Shown: positions 43,025 through 55,998, numbered from the stretch's first letter. The stretch is DNA of 64,000 bases from Coptis chinensis (GCA_015680905.1 CM027385.1:24620501-24684500); one strand, 5' to 3'. Program-made: numbers and translations. The notes: generated from the sequence alone by a model not told the origin.

Positions 43025-44825
43025 GAAAAACCTTACCAACACATGTCAGTGGGATTGAACAAGTCCTTACAACATTCCATCATCCTACCGTTGAGTACGG
43101 AACAGATTAAACCGAGGGTATTTCCCTTCACCTTAGGCGATAAAGGCGTCTTGGTTAACTGCCCAAAGCCTAATTCTTGCAATGGACTCGTGGGCCAAAC
43201 TTGTTCACTGTTTATGGAACATTTTTACCCACCCCTAAAGGCGGATGAGATGCTTTCCAAGATTCATTTTTTCCGACAAAATCCTCATGAATCATTTTAC
43301 GAGGCTTGGAATCGTTTCACCGATCTCTTATATAGAGTGTCCACACCATAAACTTAGCTAAAGACACGTTAGTTAGTGCCTTTTTCAAAGGACTTCTACA
43401 CCACCATAAAGAAGTCCTTGACATAATGAATGGGGTAGTTTCCTAAGTAAAGGAGCCAATGAGGCTTACAAATTTTTAGAGGATCAAACTAAAGCTTAAA
43501 TAACAACCTGGGGGTAGTGGCGATTACTCCAGCTCCGCTAGTTCTTCTTCCACGATTAAGGCTACCCGGTATGTTTGAGGTTAAACCCGATCTAGAACTT
43601 AAAAATTTAATCGAATCTCTAACTAAAAGGTTGAGGCCATTTCTGTACAACAAAAGCCTATCCCGTCATGAATGTAAATTCAAATCCATGTAGTTTGTTG
43701 GAGTCACGAAGCATCCTCGACTCCCACGTCCTATAGCCTATGAACATTCTTGTTCTATTAATAGTGAACCTAAGCCCTGGAGACAAAATCCCAACTTCGG
43801 TTGGAGAAATAACCAACAAGTCACACCTCCGAGTACAATAATCAATATGTTAGGCCAACACACGGTTATAACCAAGCTCCTCCGGGACAAGGGCGGTCGG
43901 GGTAATTATAATAATTATAACAACCAAGCACAACCTCGACAAGGTCAAGCACAAGGTCAATATAGTTATAATAATTATAATGCTAATAGAGGTATCGTTC
44001 GGTAAATAATAACTATCACAATCCGCCTATAAATAATCAACGCGACATAGTTCGATCCACACCACCCGTGACTATTACACCCACACAACCGGATCGTCTT
44101 GACACCTTCATACAAGTGAGCCAACAACTTTTCCAAACCATGGCTCAATCTAACCAACACATTCTACAATCATTAATAATTTAAACCAACGGTTAGCCCA
44201 AGAGAAAGCCCAACCAAAAGGCGTGTTTCGGGCCAAAGCGATACCCAACCCTAGAACAACAAACCGCGAGCTTTGAGGTAAACGGTAATACTAGTGCGAA
44301 ACTACAAACGTAGGTGAGCTAAATGCCATCACCACTCTCGGATTGGAAGAGTGGTTGATAACAAAGTAACTATGCCTATAGTTACCCCATCGATACTCCT
44401 ACAACGGATATCGAACTAGATACCGAAATAGAAACTGAAGAGCCTACAACCTGTAGAGGTACCAGGTTAAACCACAACCTAAGAAACAAAAAGCCAAGGT
44501 TAAACATCCTGTTGATCCATATGCTAATTATAGAGAGAAACACCGTTTCCCCAAAAATTAGCCATGTTAACTAGGGATACAAATTATGAGGAGATTAGGA
44601 ACGTTTTCAAAATCTAACTATAAACCTTCCCTTTCGAAGCTATTAAAAAGCTACCACACCATGCTAAGTTTCTTAAGGAGTTGTGTACTACTTGGGTAAA
44701 GACCAATATACCAAAAGGCGCTTTTTAACGGAACAATTCAACGCTTCACGAAAATAATGGAATTGTTAAAGTACAAGGACCACAATCGATCCCTCTTTGT
44801 CTGATGCACCTTAGGAGATTCTCAC
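43025..44825 (+). pseudogene. Athila-type gag region of element A, frame-broken
   Basis: Gag builds the virus-like particle. The best stretch (43043-43351) ends HFFRQNPHESFYEAWNRFTD then LLYRVSTP, matching the Athila gag core (...F-F-P---------EI--FRQ-E-ESLYEAWERFKDLLR-CPHH). Downstream, in shifting frames, are ANEAYKFLEDQ, PWRQNPNFGWRNNQ, FIQVSQQLFQTMAQSNQHIL, NAITTLG and DPYANYREKHRFPKK, all in the order seen in Athila proteins. No zinc knuckle was noticed. Frame breaks are numerous, and element B is broken at different places. Many may therefore be consensus errors rather than mutations. Confidence 0.8.
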
Positions 44826-45108
44826 CGCGACGACCGCTACTTACTAGACACGGGGGCTAGTGTTAACTTACTCCGTTTTATTTGTATAAACAAATGGGTC
44901 TGCAGAGGAGATGCAACCTACTAAAATGACATTGCAATTAGCTGATCGGTCTATTAAGTATCCTAAGGGTGTAGTGGAAAACGTGCTTGTTAAGGTTCAG
45001 GATTTCTACTATCCTGCTGATTTTGTTATCCTCGATACAGAAGTCGCTAATGACTCTGTACCTATCATATTAGGGCGTCCCTTCTTGGCTTGCTTGAACG
45101 GCTTATAA
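44826..45108 (+). pseudogene. Retroviral-type aspartic protease of element A
   Basis: The protease cleaves the element polyprotein. The catalytic triad DTG is at 44847-44855 in YLLDTGASVNLL. After a frame break near 44883-44911 comes LADRSIKYPKGVVENVLVKV, then FYYPADFVILDTEVANDSVP and IILGRPFLA. That is the usual Athila protease order: active-site DTG, flap-side ADRS-KYP-G, then the ILGRPFL strand. In element B the same DTG codons are disturbed by a one-base loss. Confidence 0.85.
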
Positions 45109-45461
45109 ACTGCCGCGATGGTTCGATGTCCTTGTCCTTTGGCCATCTTTCTGTTGAGGTAAATGTTTTCAAAACTAGGACACAGTATCCTGATTCATCT
45201 ACAAATGGAGAGGTTAGCATGATCGAGAGCTTAGCTCAAGATTACTTCAAAAACATGTTTCCAGAGAAACAGATTAACAAATTCCTTTCCTTCGGAAATT
45301 CCGACTTTAACAATGACTCCACGGTAGTAGGCGAAATAGAAGAAGAATTCCTGCAACTCTTTTGCACGCTTCTTTACCGCCAGCGAGTCCCCTTGCCAAC
45401 AACCATACATCCTTTGATGCTATGGCGGAAGATGAATTTTTCAATCTCTATCCCAAAGTGA
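45090..45461 (+). pseudogene. Post-protease segment of element A
   Basis: The frame reads INCRDGSMSLSFGHLSVEVN and VFKTRTQYPD, which follows the protease directly in Athila polyproteins, then SMIESLAQDYFKNMFPEKQI and EIEEEFLQLF. In autonomous relatives the reverse transcriptase follows here; in this element it does not. The apparent start codon lies inside the polyprotein and is not a true start. Confidence 0.7.
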
Positions 45462-45735
45462 TCCTTTTGACCCAACTATTGAGGAATGTCTTGCACATAT
45501 CAAGATTTCGATGATATGGACTTGAGAGCTCTAGGTGAGAATCATTCACCTTCCCTCACCAATATTCCCCACCCTCCACCTTTTCAAAGGAACCTCGAGT
45601 TTGCACTTTCGATCCTTTAGTTTCTCACATGCTTCATGATTTTTTAAATCCACCTATTAAACAAATACTTCCCAAGGATAAACCACTAGACACCTTCATT
45701 TTTAGACTTGAGGCAGGTCCCTAACTACACCATGA

Positions 45736-46062
45736 ATGAGTTTTGTGCTAAACCCACATCCTCATTTTTTTCCATGCTTTCCCTTTAAAACTTATCCCAA
45801 TCCACCATATCTTCCACAACCATTCACTTTTCCACACTTATTCACTAGGACACCCTCTCATTCAAAGATGAAACATAAGGTGCCTACTCGGTTATGTTAT
45901 AGGTCTATCCGACTTCGCTTTCATTCCACTAGGCTGCGTCGTAGGAAATCTTGGTGCTTGATTGTGTTTGGATATGTTTTCTTTGATATTTATTTATGGA
46001 ACGATCCACAACTATTTCGGTTGTTGATATATGATAAACTACATATTCATACATATGTTTAG
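45736..46062 (+). pseudogene. C-terminal segment shared by elements A and B
   Basis: The translation contains FKTYPNPPYLPQPFTFPHLF, TRTPSHSKMK and CYRSIRLRFHSTR. Another frame gives LVLDCVWICFL and FRVVDI before a stop. The same protein is read from element B (56346 down to 55999) without the frame shift. It appears to be the C-terminus of the gag-protease product: a short proline- and phenylalanine-rich stretch, a basic stretch and a hydrophobic segment. I know no described domain with this pattern. Confidence 0.5.
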
Positions 46063-49000
46063 ATAAAGTCTCGAGTATCTGACTATAAACGACTCAATTC
46101 TTGTGTTTGGTGCATTTCCTTTCATTTCCTTATATTGGTGAATGCACCATTCAGTTACCGGACCCTCCCTATGGAGTGTGTGGCTGTAAATACGGATCCT
46201 AAGTCCACGTTTCCACATAATTCCGTTTTCCACTCTTGCATGTTTTTCTCGGTTTTGAGTCATGTTTCTCTATGGTGTGAATTATGTCTTTATTGCTTAT
46301 TGTTTTCCTTTATATTAAACCTAATTCATAAAAGTAAAAAGTTTAAAGCTATAAAAATAGTAATCTAGCAAGTCTCGGGGAATCGACTTTAAAGACCCCG
46401 TTTTAAAACAAATTTTACAAACCTGTTTTCAAAAATTTGTTTGGGGAGATGGGTGTTTGGTTTTCCATTCTTGATCACTTAAATTCCTATTCTTACCCCA
46501 CCTAAGCTCCCTTGAAGAGTAGCTAGATTTCTACTTGTTTGTTGTTTTGATGTTGTCTTTTATTATTTTTTAGTAGATAGGATGTTACGTTGTTAAATTC
46601 GTAGTTAATTTTGACTTTTGTAGTGAAATGTTGTTTGAATGACAATATGAATATAATGTCGTTATTTTCATTGTGCATGATTAGTTAATGTTGATCCCAC
46701 CTTCCCAAACTGTTTGGGGGTGGTGTTATCTATTCCAAAGATGATTTTATATAAACTTCATTCATTCTACTCACAACCCACACTACACCTTCCACACACC
46801 TCACCTTTCACTCCCGCGTTTTCGTCTCATTTTTCAATTTTCAGCAACTCCGGCGCGCTTTTCATTCTTCTACAGCGCACTCGCGCTCTGTATATTTTTG
46901 TTCTGAATTTTGCTCGAGGCCAGCGCAACCGAATTTGCGCGACTTCGACCACCCTCATCTACTGGACCTAGAAGCGGCCATACCAAGTTGAGCGCGACCA
47001 GCTAAAAAACGGAATTCTAAAAATTTCAAGGCGACTCGCGCCTCTATCTGGCCAGCCAGCGCTGACTTCCGTGGACCAGAAAAATTCCAGTTTTCATGAA
47101 GTTGTTTCCGGTTGTTTTGCAGTGTTCCGGGGCGTAGTTTTGAGATGACATCTCCTATAATAATACGAGAACAGTCTTTTTCAAAGATTTGTTCCAAAGC
47201 ACTACTTATGGTGCTTGGTTTTCACAGGTGATCACACCACGTAGGCTAGGAACCGCTTATGGGTCTTGCTAGCAATTGTTCTTGGACTTGCCATGCCCGC
47301 TGAAATACAAGACCCATGATGCTATTGGGTAGATAATATGCATGTCCGGAGTGGGGTAAGTTTTAGTTTACGTTAGTGTAATACGCTTATGTCCCAAGCA
47401 ATTTCATTCTCATTAACCCCATAATGGGTGGAACTCTTATAAGCGTTAGCGTCGGTTTTTATTTCCTATATTAGTGCGTTCTAACCTTGTTTTGCGATGT
47501 TTCTGAATTTCACGCGCTTCAATGGTATTTTTCCTACCCTCTTTATTTAAATGCTTTGAGGACAAAGCATGCTTTTTTTTGGGGGCATAGAAACCGTGTA
47601 ATTAAGACATCTGCTAGGATATAAATATATAATATGCATTTGTTTTTCTAGTTAAAATTTTCAAAAATTTAAAATATAAATAAATAAGTTATGCTATACA
47701 CTTAGGAATATTGGTATTGTTTATTTCTCCATGCTTTTTAACAATCTAGAAGTCTCACATAGTCATTTGCATCGAATAATTGTTAGAAACGTGGGGTTAA
47801 TCGTAGGTAATAATCTTTGCATCTATCTATAAATATATTACATGAGTATCTATGATTGTTAGCGATGAAGTTTCTGAAATCTAGGCTAGAGTACTTATTC
47901 TACAAATCCTGTGAGAATATAGCCTAAAGCCTTATATGAAATGAAACATTTGAGAAATGACACAAGGGAGAAGTAAAATCCGGATAGAGAAATCACACCG
48001 CGTCCACTTGCTTGATCACTAAACCATATCCTAAGTGGAGAATTTAGGCATTTCTTTGGATCGATATAGCGAGAAATTCAAACCTATGAATTATTTTCCG
48101 CTAGTCACCACTCACGAGCCTTTTCTTTAGCCTTCCATACACCACAATTCCTTTACCCTGTTACAAAAAAACAAAAACAAAATAAAAAAAAGAGAATAAA
48201 TCAACCTACCCAATTTAGAATAAGTCCGAGAATAGAATGAGTGAAGAAGAAGAAGAAAAAACCTGTGTAAACAAAATTGTTAGTTGCTTGGAAAAAAAAA
48301 AAAAGAAAAATTTCCATCGAAGGGAAAATAAAAATAAAATAAAAAAACAAAAATAGAAAAAAAAAAGTAGCCAAAAAAAAAAGAATAAAAAAGAAAAGTA
48401 TGGCTAAGGATGGAAACAAAGTATATAAGCAAAAAGAAAATAACAAGGTTTTCTAAGTTACATTAATATCTGAGAGATATTATCTCAGGACTTGTCCTTT
48501 TGAATATCCATTTCCTTCCTTCTTAAACCATCTCCTAATCCCGTAACACCTAATAAAGACCTCTAGCTCGATTAGGAATAGGTTAGTGTGATAGTAAAGT
48601 GGCAGATGTGTTTGATCGACCCGGCTTCCTTGTTGTTGTTGAGATTGTAAAGGTAAAGTGTGCCCACCACACCTTTGGAGTAGTGAAACTTGAGTGCAAA
48701 AATCAGTGTTGTTTCTTGACTATTATTGTGAGAACCTATTTAAGGGCCCTATTCCGAGTTCTCGAAAACAAACCTGCTAAACATTTGATAGTACTACTCA
48801 TTGTATATATGTTTTTATTGTAGATGATTGATTATTATGCATATATTAACTTAGGGTTTTGACTGGTTATTCTTATGTAATTGCTAGAGATGTATAGATA
48901 GTTGAGCATGAATAAAGGAAACAATAGTTTTATTTTCTTAGTCGTTGTAGTATAGATGAAGTTTGTGAGTACCTTCAGCGGAAAACTCTCACGAGGGCTA

Positions 49001-49154
49001 TAACTCGTCCACTAGGGAATTCCTAGTGGTTTAAAGGCCAATTGTTGCATATGGTCAATGCAATGCACTCAGTGAAACGAGAGTAGTTAGAACTCCATTT
49101 TGGTCACTTATTCTAATTTCTCATATTTGCTTGAGGACAAGCAAAAAATGTTTG
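46063..49154 (+). other. Long non-coding 3' region of element A
   Basis: About 3.1 kb without a convincing coding frame. It contains a second CCAAACTGTTTGGGGGTGG block (about 46703-46722), a GCGACCAGC leader-like segment (about 46989), and a very A-rich tract (about 48165-48410) whose reverse appears as a T-rich tract at about 53590-53860 in element B. Long non-coding 3' regions are usual in the Athila group. Confidence 0.65.
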
Positions 49155-49166
49155 TTTAAGGTGGTT
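49155..49166 (+). other. Polypurine tract of element A (degenerate)
   Basis: GTTTAAGGTGGTT lies directly before the 3' LTR. In element B and in the fragment at 27.1 kb the same position reads TTTGGGGTGGTT and TTTGGGGGTGGTT, so the G run is damaged or misread here. Confidence 0.65.
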
Positions 49167-50542
49167 TGATAAGAGCCCAAAACTGTAGTTTTAACCCCTT
49201 AATAATCATCTTGTTAGACCAATTATGTGAATAATAAGTAAGAGTTAACACTGATTACACGCGTTTTTATGCATTTCAGGCTTCAAAGTCCATTATGTGC
49301 GAGAAATGTACCACTTTAGCGAGATATAGGAGCAAAAGTCGCAGAACTTCGAAAGCCGTATCTTTGGACTCAGGACCTCCGAATTGGGCCTACCTTATGT
49401 CAAAACGACCAGCTCGGAAAAGAGCTTTGCAATGGTCCAAGCCTTGACCCAATTAGAGGAGCAGAAGTGGACGAAAAGTCTGTGGAAGCAAACTGCAGCT
49501 GAAGAGGCCTTTTGAATTTGAAAGAATTGGGTTTGGGCGATTTCTCAGCCCAAAACATGGCTCCAAGCCCATGCACGATTTTGGATCTGAATGTATAAAA
49601 ACAAAAGCTTAGTTCATTGTTAATGGTAGATAGTTAGGTTAGAAAATAAATTAGATTAGTTAGCCTCCATTAAACCTTAATTCTAGATCTAGTTTTCATT
49701 AGATTAATTAAGTTTAATTTCATTTCAATTCTTGTTTTAGATTAAACTCTCAAATTATTGTTCTTGATTGATTAGATAATAAAAATAGTTATTTTGACAA
49801 TTTAGGTTATAGATCTAAATTCCATTATTGTTTGTTATCATTTCATAGTTATTAATTAGATTTTGTTATTGTTTAGTGAAATCGCATAAAGTTAGAATCT
49901 TTTCATTATGTTTAGTTTAGATTTAATGGGAATTGTTAGTTTGATGAATCAAGGCTAAATCCTCCATTAGAGGGGTTGATGAAGCCTTGATGAAAAACTT
50001 AGTTGTTAGTGTAGAATTGTTTGTAGATTCTATTCCACTCTAGAAAGTCGGTGTTTAGCCATGAGAATGGGTGGAGACGACTTCACATGCTAGTTAATTA
50101 CTTTCGGTAGAAATGCCATGAACACTAGGGATTAGAACTTCGAATTTCTTGCCGTAAGAACGTGAGAATCGAGATACAAGAATCTATACTAGGTTATTAA
50201 GTTGGATTCGAGGTGGATTCAATTCCCCTCAATCCTTTATCTAGATTCAAAAACAAGCATATTTCCATAGTATTCGTAGTTAAATTCAACGTAGACCCAT
50301 TTTAGTTTCATCGTAGTATAACACCCTTCGTAAAGCTCTCATAGACTTAAAAACGACTAGTTAGATTAGAAAACATCCATGCTAGGGAACTAGGAGTGGA
50401 ACGAACTTCGTACTCCATTTAGTGCATTTCGCATTGAGAGTAGAAGCTTTGATAATTGAGTATAAAAGTACCAAGTTTAGTTTACTTACGTTGTGAATTC
50501 ATAGTTCATTTCGTAGGTAAACTATTCATTTTATAGTTATCA
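49167..50542 (+). repeat. 3' LTR of element A
   Basis: Begins TGATAAGAGCCCAAAACTGT and ends TTATAGTTATCA; it is collinear with the 5' LTR through its whole length. Confidence 0.95.
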
Positions 50543-51476
50543 ACCAATCCTTTTGTTTTGAACTCTCCCGATCATTCCATCTTTGTGATGAACTCACCCG
50601 GCGATCAATCAACAGAACTTCATCAATCAAAAGCTAAATAAATCATAATCCAATGAGCACAGGGGAAGAAGTCTCTCTCTACAACATTTCGTGGCGAATA
50701 CCGGGAGCGCAATTTAAATCATTTACGAATGCTTGTCTCATATCTCATGCGTTGGTCATCCCGAAATAATTATTCATTAATAATTTATGACATTTTCATA
50801 ATAAACCAAAATAATAAAACAAAATCAATAAAAAATAATTACCGAGATAGATGTCCAAGGTCGCTCTAACTAATCGTATTGGCGAGTGGCATCAATAGAA
50901 GAAATGGGTCGGTAAATCGTCGCCACTCGGATCGCGGCTCAAACTGAAAACCAAGGCCACTCTATGGGGGATCACGGTCTTTGGAACAAATATGTGCACG
51001 GTCCATGCTGAAAACGTCGGTACACGGACGGTGGCCAATCCAGGAATTCAAATTCGACACCCAAACTTGCCTAATGAATGTTGTTGCCCTGGCGACCTCT
51101 AACTAGACAAATGACCAATAGACACCCTGAACCAGAATACGGTGTAATGCTGCTCATAAGTCTGCAATGTAACTAGGTCAAGCACAGAAGCCAAGTCGCA
51201 ATGCACGCACTCGATGACTTGCTCTAAGGTCATGTCCTAGCCTTTTACATGGGTAAGGTATGGATCGGGAGGGATACCAAAGTATGGTGTGAGTTTGCGT
51301 AACATCTATCTATCCCCTAAATACCACTCCATATCACTCCCACAAGTGAATACCATCCTCATGAGAAATGAACAATGCATATCTACGATCATTCGCGATG
51401 TACTTCTGTCCTCCAAGACCTCCAAACAATAAAGCCATTGCTTAAGCTCGATCTGGTTCTGGACGAGGAAGTTATG
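50543..51476 (-). pseudogene. Spacer between the inverted elements; possible plant-mobile-domain transposon fragment
   Basis: The spacer is single-copy in this window. On the minus strand it reads DMEWYLGDR, then after a stop MLRKLTPYFGIPPDP and TLEQVIECVHCDLASVLDLV. The EWYLGDR-x-LRKL pattern resembles the 'VEWHLPDRVLRQFG' region of plant-mobile-domain proteins carried by MULE-type elements. A GTAATT donor-like site lies near 50840. The match is weak and broken by stops. Joined to the flank at 40877 it may be one gene split by element A. Confidence 0.35.
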
Positions 51477-52844
51477 TGATAAATGTAAAATGAATAGTCT
51501 ACCTACGAAAATGAGCGATGAATTCACAACGTAAGTAAACTAAAACTTATCCTTTTACGTGTCTAATATCAAAAGCTTCTACTCTCAATGCTAATTGCAC
51601 TAAATGGAGTAAGTTAGCTCCACTCCTAGTTCCCTAGCATGGATTGTTTTCTAAGTCTAACTAGTCGCTCTTAAAGTCAATGAGAGCTTTACGAAGGGTG
51701 TTATACTACGATGAAACTAAAATGAGTCTACGTTGAATTTAACTACGAATACTATGGAAATATGCTTGTTTTTGAATCTAGATAAAGAGATTAGAGGGGA
51801 ATTGAATCCACCTCGACTCCAACTTAACAACCTAGCGTAGAATGTTGTATCTCGATTCTCACGTTCTTACGGCAAGAAATTCGAGTTCTAATCCCTAGTG
51901 TTCATGGCATTTCTACCGAGTACTAACTAGCATGTGAAGTCGTCCACCCATTCTCATGGCTTAAACACTCGACTTTCTAGAGTGGAATAGATTCTACAAA
52001 CCAATTCTATACTAACCACTAAGTTTTCATCAAGGCTTCATCAACCCCTCTAATGGAGGATTTAGCCTTGATTCATCAAACTAACAATTCCCATTAAATC
52101 TAAACTAAACATAATGAAAGATTCTAATTTTATGCGATTTCACTAAACAATAATCGAAATCTAATTAATAACTATGAAATGATAACAAACAATAATGGAA
52201 TTTAGATCTATAAATCCAAATTGACAAAATAACTATTTTTATTATCTAATCAATCAAGAACAATAATTTGAGAGTTTAATCTAAAACAAAATTGAAATGA
52301 AATTAAACTTAATTAATCTAATGAAAACTAGATCTAGAATTAAGGTTTAATGGAGGCTAACTAATCTAATTTATTTTCTAACCTAACTATCTACCTTAAC
52401 AATGAACTAAGCTTTTGTTTTTATACATTCAGATCCAAAAATCGTGCATGGGCTTGAACCATATTTTGGGCGGAGAATCAGCCCAAAACCCAATTCTTCA
52501 TCCAAAAGGCCTCTTCAGCTGCAGTTGGCTTTCAACAAACTTTTCGTCCACTTCTGCTCCTCTGATTGGGTCAAGGCTTAGACCATTGCAAAGCTCTTTC
52601 CCGCGGTCGTTTTGACATAAAGTAGGCCCAATTCGAGGTCTGAGTCCAAAGATATGGCATTTTGAGTTCTCTTTCTTTTGCTCCTTTATCTCGCTAAAGT
52701 GGCACATTTCCGCACATAATGGACTTTGAAGCCCCGAAATGCATAAAACGCGTAATCGGTGTTAACTCTTTTCTTATTATTCACATAATTGGTCTAACAA
52801 GATGATTATTAAGGGGTTAAAACTACAGTTTTGGGCTCTTATCA
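51477..52844 (-). repeat. 3' LTR of element B
   Basis: Reverse complement of the element A LTR, from TGATAAATGTAAAATGAATAG (plus-strand left edge) to GTTTTGGGCTCTTATCA. It is more diverged from the A LTRs than those are from each other. The polypurine tract follows on the right (52845-52858, reading ACCACCCCAAACAAA on the plus strand). Confidence 0.93.
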
Positions 52845-53569
52845 AACCACCCCAAACAAAGATTTTGCTTGTCCTCAAGCAAAGATGAGAAATTAGAATA
52901 AGTGACCAAAAATGGAGTTCTAACTATTCTCGTTTATTTGAGTCTTGATTGCATTGACCATATGCAACAGCCTTAAACCACTAGGAATTCCTAGTGGACG
53001 AGTTATAACCTCGTGAGAGTTTTCCGATGAAGGTACTCAAACTTTTATCTATACTACAACCACTAAGAAAATAAAACTATTGTTTCCTTATTCATGCTCA
53101 ACTATCTATACATCTCTCTAGCAATTGAATAAGAATAACCAAGTCAGAAACCTAAGTTAATATATGCATAATAATCTATCATCTACAATAAACATATACA
53201 CAATGAGTAGTACTATAAAATGTTTAGCGTGTTTGTTTAAGAACTTCGGAATAAGCGTCCTTAAAGTAGGTTCTCCCTTTAATAGTCAAGAAACAACACT
53301 CTGATTTTTCCACTCAAGTTTAAGCTACTCCGATTAATGCAATGGGCACACTTTACCTTACAATCTCAATGACAACAAGGAAGCCGGAATTCGATCAAAC
53401 ACACATCGCCCTAAGTTTATCACACTAACCTATTCCTAATTGAGCTAGAGGTCTTTATTACGCAGTCACGGGATTAGGAGATGGTTTAAGAAGGAAGGAA
53501 ATGGATATTCAAAAGGACAAGTCTGAGATAATAGAGTCTTCAGTATTATGTAACTTAGAAAAACCTTGT

Positions 53570-53865
53570 TATTTTCTTTTCCTTCTACACTTTGTTTCCA
53601 TCCTTAGCCATATTTTTTTTTTTTCCTTGGCTTTTGACTCCTTTTATTCTATTTTTTTTTGGAGTTTTATTTTATTTCTATTTTTCTTTTCTTTGGATGG
53701 AAACTTCTTTTCTTTATTTTCTGGAAACAACTAACAATAACAATTTTTGTTTACCGTTTTTCTCTTCTTCTTTTTCACTCATTCTATTCTCGGACTTATT
53801 CTAAATTGGGTAGGTTGATTTATTCTCTTTTTTTTTTTTTATTTTGTTTTTGTTTTGTAACGGGG
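53570..53865. repeat. T-rich low-complexity tract in element B
   Basis: Counterpart of the A-rich tract at 48165-48410 in element A. The overlapping phenylalanine-rich open frames are artefacts. Confidence 0.8.
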
Positions 53866-55998
53866 TAAAGGAATTGTGGTGTATGGAAGGCTAAAGAAAG
53901 GCTCGAGTGGCTTACTAGCGGAAAATAATTCATAGGTTTGAATTTCGGCTATATCGATCCAAAGAGCGCCTAAATTCTCAACTAGGATATGGTTTAGTGA
54001 TCAAGCAAGTGGGCGTGTGATTTCTCTATCCGGATTTTACTTCTCCCTCCTTGTGTCATTTCTCAAATGTTTAAACTCATATAAGGCTTTTAGGCTATAT
54101 TCTTCTCCAGGATTTGTAGAATAAGTACTCTAGCCTAGATTTCAGAAACTTCTTCGCTAACAATCATAGATACTCATGTAATATATTTATAGATAGATGC
54201 AAAGATTATTACCCTCACATTATTAACCTTAATGTTTCTAACAATTATTACGATGCAAATGACTATGTGAGACTTCTAGATTGTTAAAGCATGGAGAAAT
54301 AAACAATACCAATATTCCTAAGTGTATAGCATAACTTATTTATTTATATTTTTAAATTTTTTGAAATTTTCACTAGAAAACAAATGCATATTATATATTT
54401 ATATCCTAGCAGATGTCTTAATTACCGTGTTTCTATGCCCCCAAACAAAAGCATGCTTTGTCCTCAAAGCATTTAAATAAAGAGGGTAGGAAAATACCAT
54501 GGAAACGCGTGAAATTGGGAACATCCGCAAAAAAAAGGTTAGAACATACTAATATAGGAAATAAAAAAAACCGACGCTAACTCTATAAGAGTTCCACCCA
54601 TTATGGGGTTAACAGAATGAAATTGCTTGGGACATAAGCGCACACTAACGAAACTAAAACTTACCTCCACTCCGGGACATGCATATTATCTACCCAATAG
54701 CATCATGGGTCTTGTATTTCAGTGGGCATGGCAAGTCCAAGAACAATTGCTAGCAAGACCCATAAGCGGTTCCTAGCCCACGTGTGTGATCACCTCGCTT
54801 GAAACCAAGCACCATAAAGTAGTGCTTGGAAACAAATCTTTGAAAGACTGTTACGGTATTATTATAGGAGATGTCATCTCAAAATTACGCCTGGAATAGC
54901 TATGAATGATCTGAACGAAACTACCCGTGAGAAAAAAAAGGAATTTTTCTGGTCCACGAAGTCGGCTGGGGCGCTCGTATAGAGGCGCGCTTCGGCTCAC
55001 TGAAATTTTTAGAATTCCGGTGTTTTAGCGCTGGTCGCCTTAAATTCTGGCTTGCGCTCTAGGTCCATCCGTGATGAGATGAGAATGGTCGGCTTCGGCT
55101 TGCGCCGCTCGAAAGCAAAATTCAGAACAAAATATCTGAGTAGCGAGTCGCGCTCTGTAGAAGCCTTGTCTTTCGGAGTTGCTGAAAATTGAAAAATGAG
55201 GCCGAACGTGGGGAGTGAAAGGTGAGTGATGGAAGTTAGGTGTAGTGTGGGTTGTGAGTGTAGAATGAATGAAGTTTATATAAAATCATCTTTGGAATAG
55301 ATAACACCACCCCAAACAGTTTGGGAAGGTGGGATCAACATTAACTAATCACGCATGATAATGAAAATAATCGACATTATATTCATATTGTCATTCAAAC
55401 AACATTTCACTACAAAAAGTCAAAATTAACTTCTGAATTTAACAACGTAACATCCTATCTACTAAATATATAAAACAACATCAAAACAACAAACAAGGAG
55501 AAATCTAGCTACTCTTCAAGGGAGGCGAGGTGGGGTAAGAATAGGAATTTAAGTGATCAAGAATGGAAAAACCAAACACCCCCACCCCAAACAAATTTTT
55601 GAAAACAGGGTTTGTAAAATTTGTTTTAAACGGGGGTCTTTTAAAGTCGATTCGAGACTTGCTAGATTACTTTTTTTATAGCTTTAAACTTTTACTTTTT
55701 ATGAATTAGGTTTAATATAAAGGAAAAACAATAAGCGATAAAGACATAATTCACACCATAGAAAACATGACTCAAAAACCGAGAAAACATGCAAAGAGTG
55801 GAAAACGTGAATTATGTGAAACGTGGACTTAGGATCCGGTACTTACAGCCACACACTCCATAGGGAGGGCCCCGTTACCTGAATGGTGCACTCAATAATA
55901 TATTGAAATGAAAGGAAGTGCACCAAACACAGAAATTGAGTCGTTTATAGTCCGATACTGAGACTTTATCTAAACATATGTATGAACATCACGGTTTA

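Larger units (their letters stand above)
40878..50542 (+). mobile_element. Element A: Athila-like gag-protease LTR retrotransposon without polymerase
   Basis: The element runs 5' LTR, primer site, leader, gag-protease region, long non-coding 3' region, polypurine tract and 3' LTR, 9.67 kb in all. Gag and protease match the Athila branch of Ty3/gypsy elements. I find no reverse transcriptase, RNase H or integrase in the 6.9-kb interior, so it resembles the non-autonomous 'terminal-repeat with gag' class. The LTRs are almost identical over long stretches, which points to recent insertion. The bases at the two ends (ACTGT on the left, ACCAA on the right) do not form a clean 5-bp duplication. Confidence 0.9.

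Noticed and set aside
43975..44160. 61-codon minus-strand frame in element A
   Set aside because: Antisense to the asparagine/tyrosine-rich part of gag.
48201..48446. Phe-rich minus-strand frame, and its counterparts at 53501-53868
   Set aside because: Translation of an A-rich/T-rich low-complexity tract in the retroelement 3' region.
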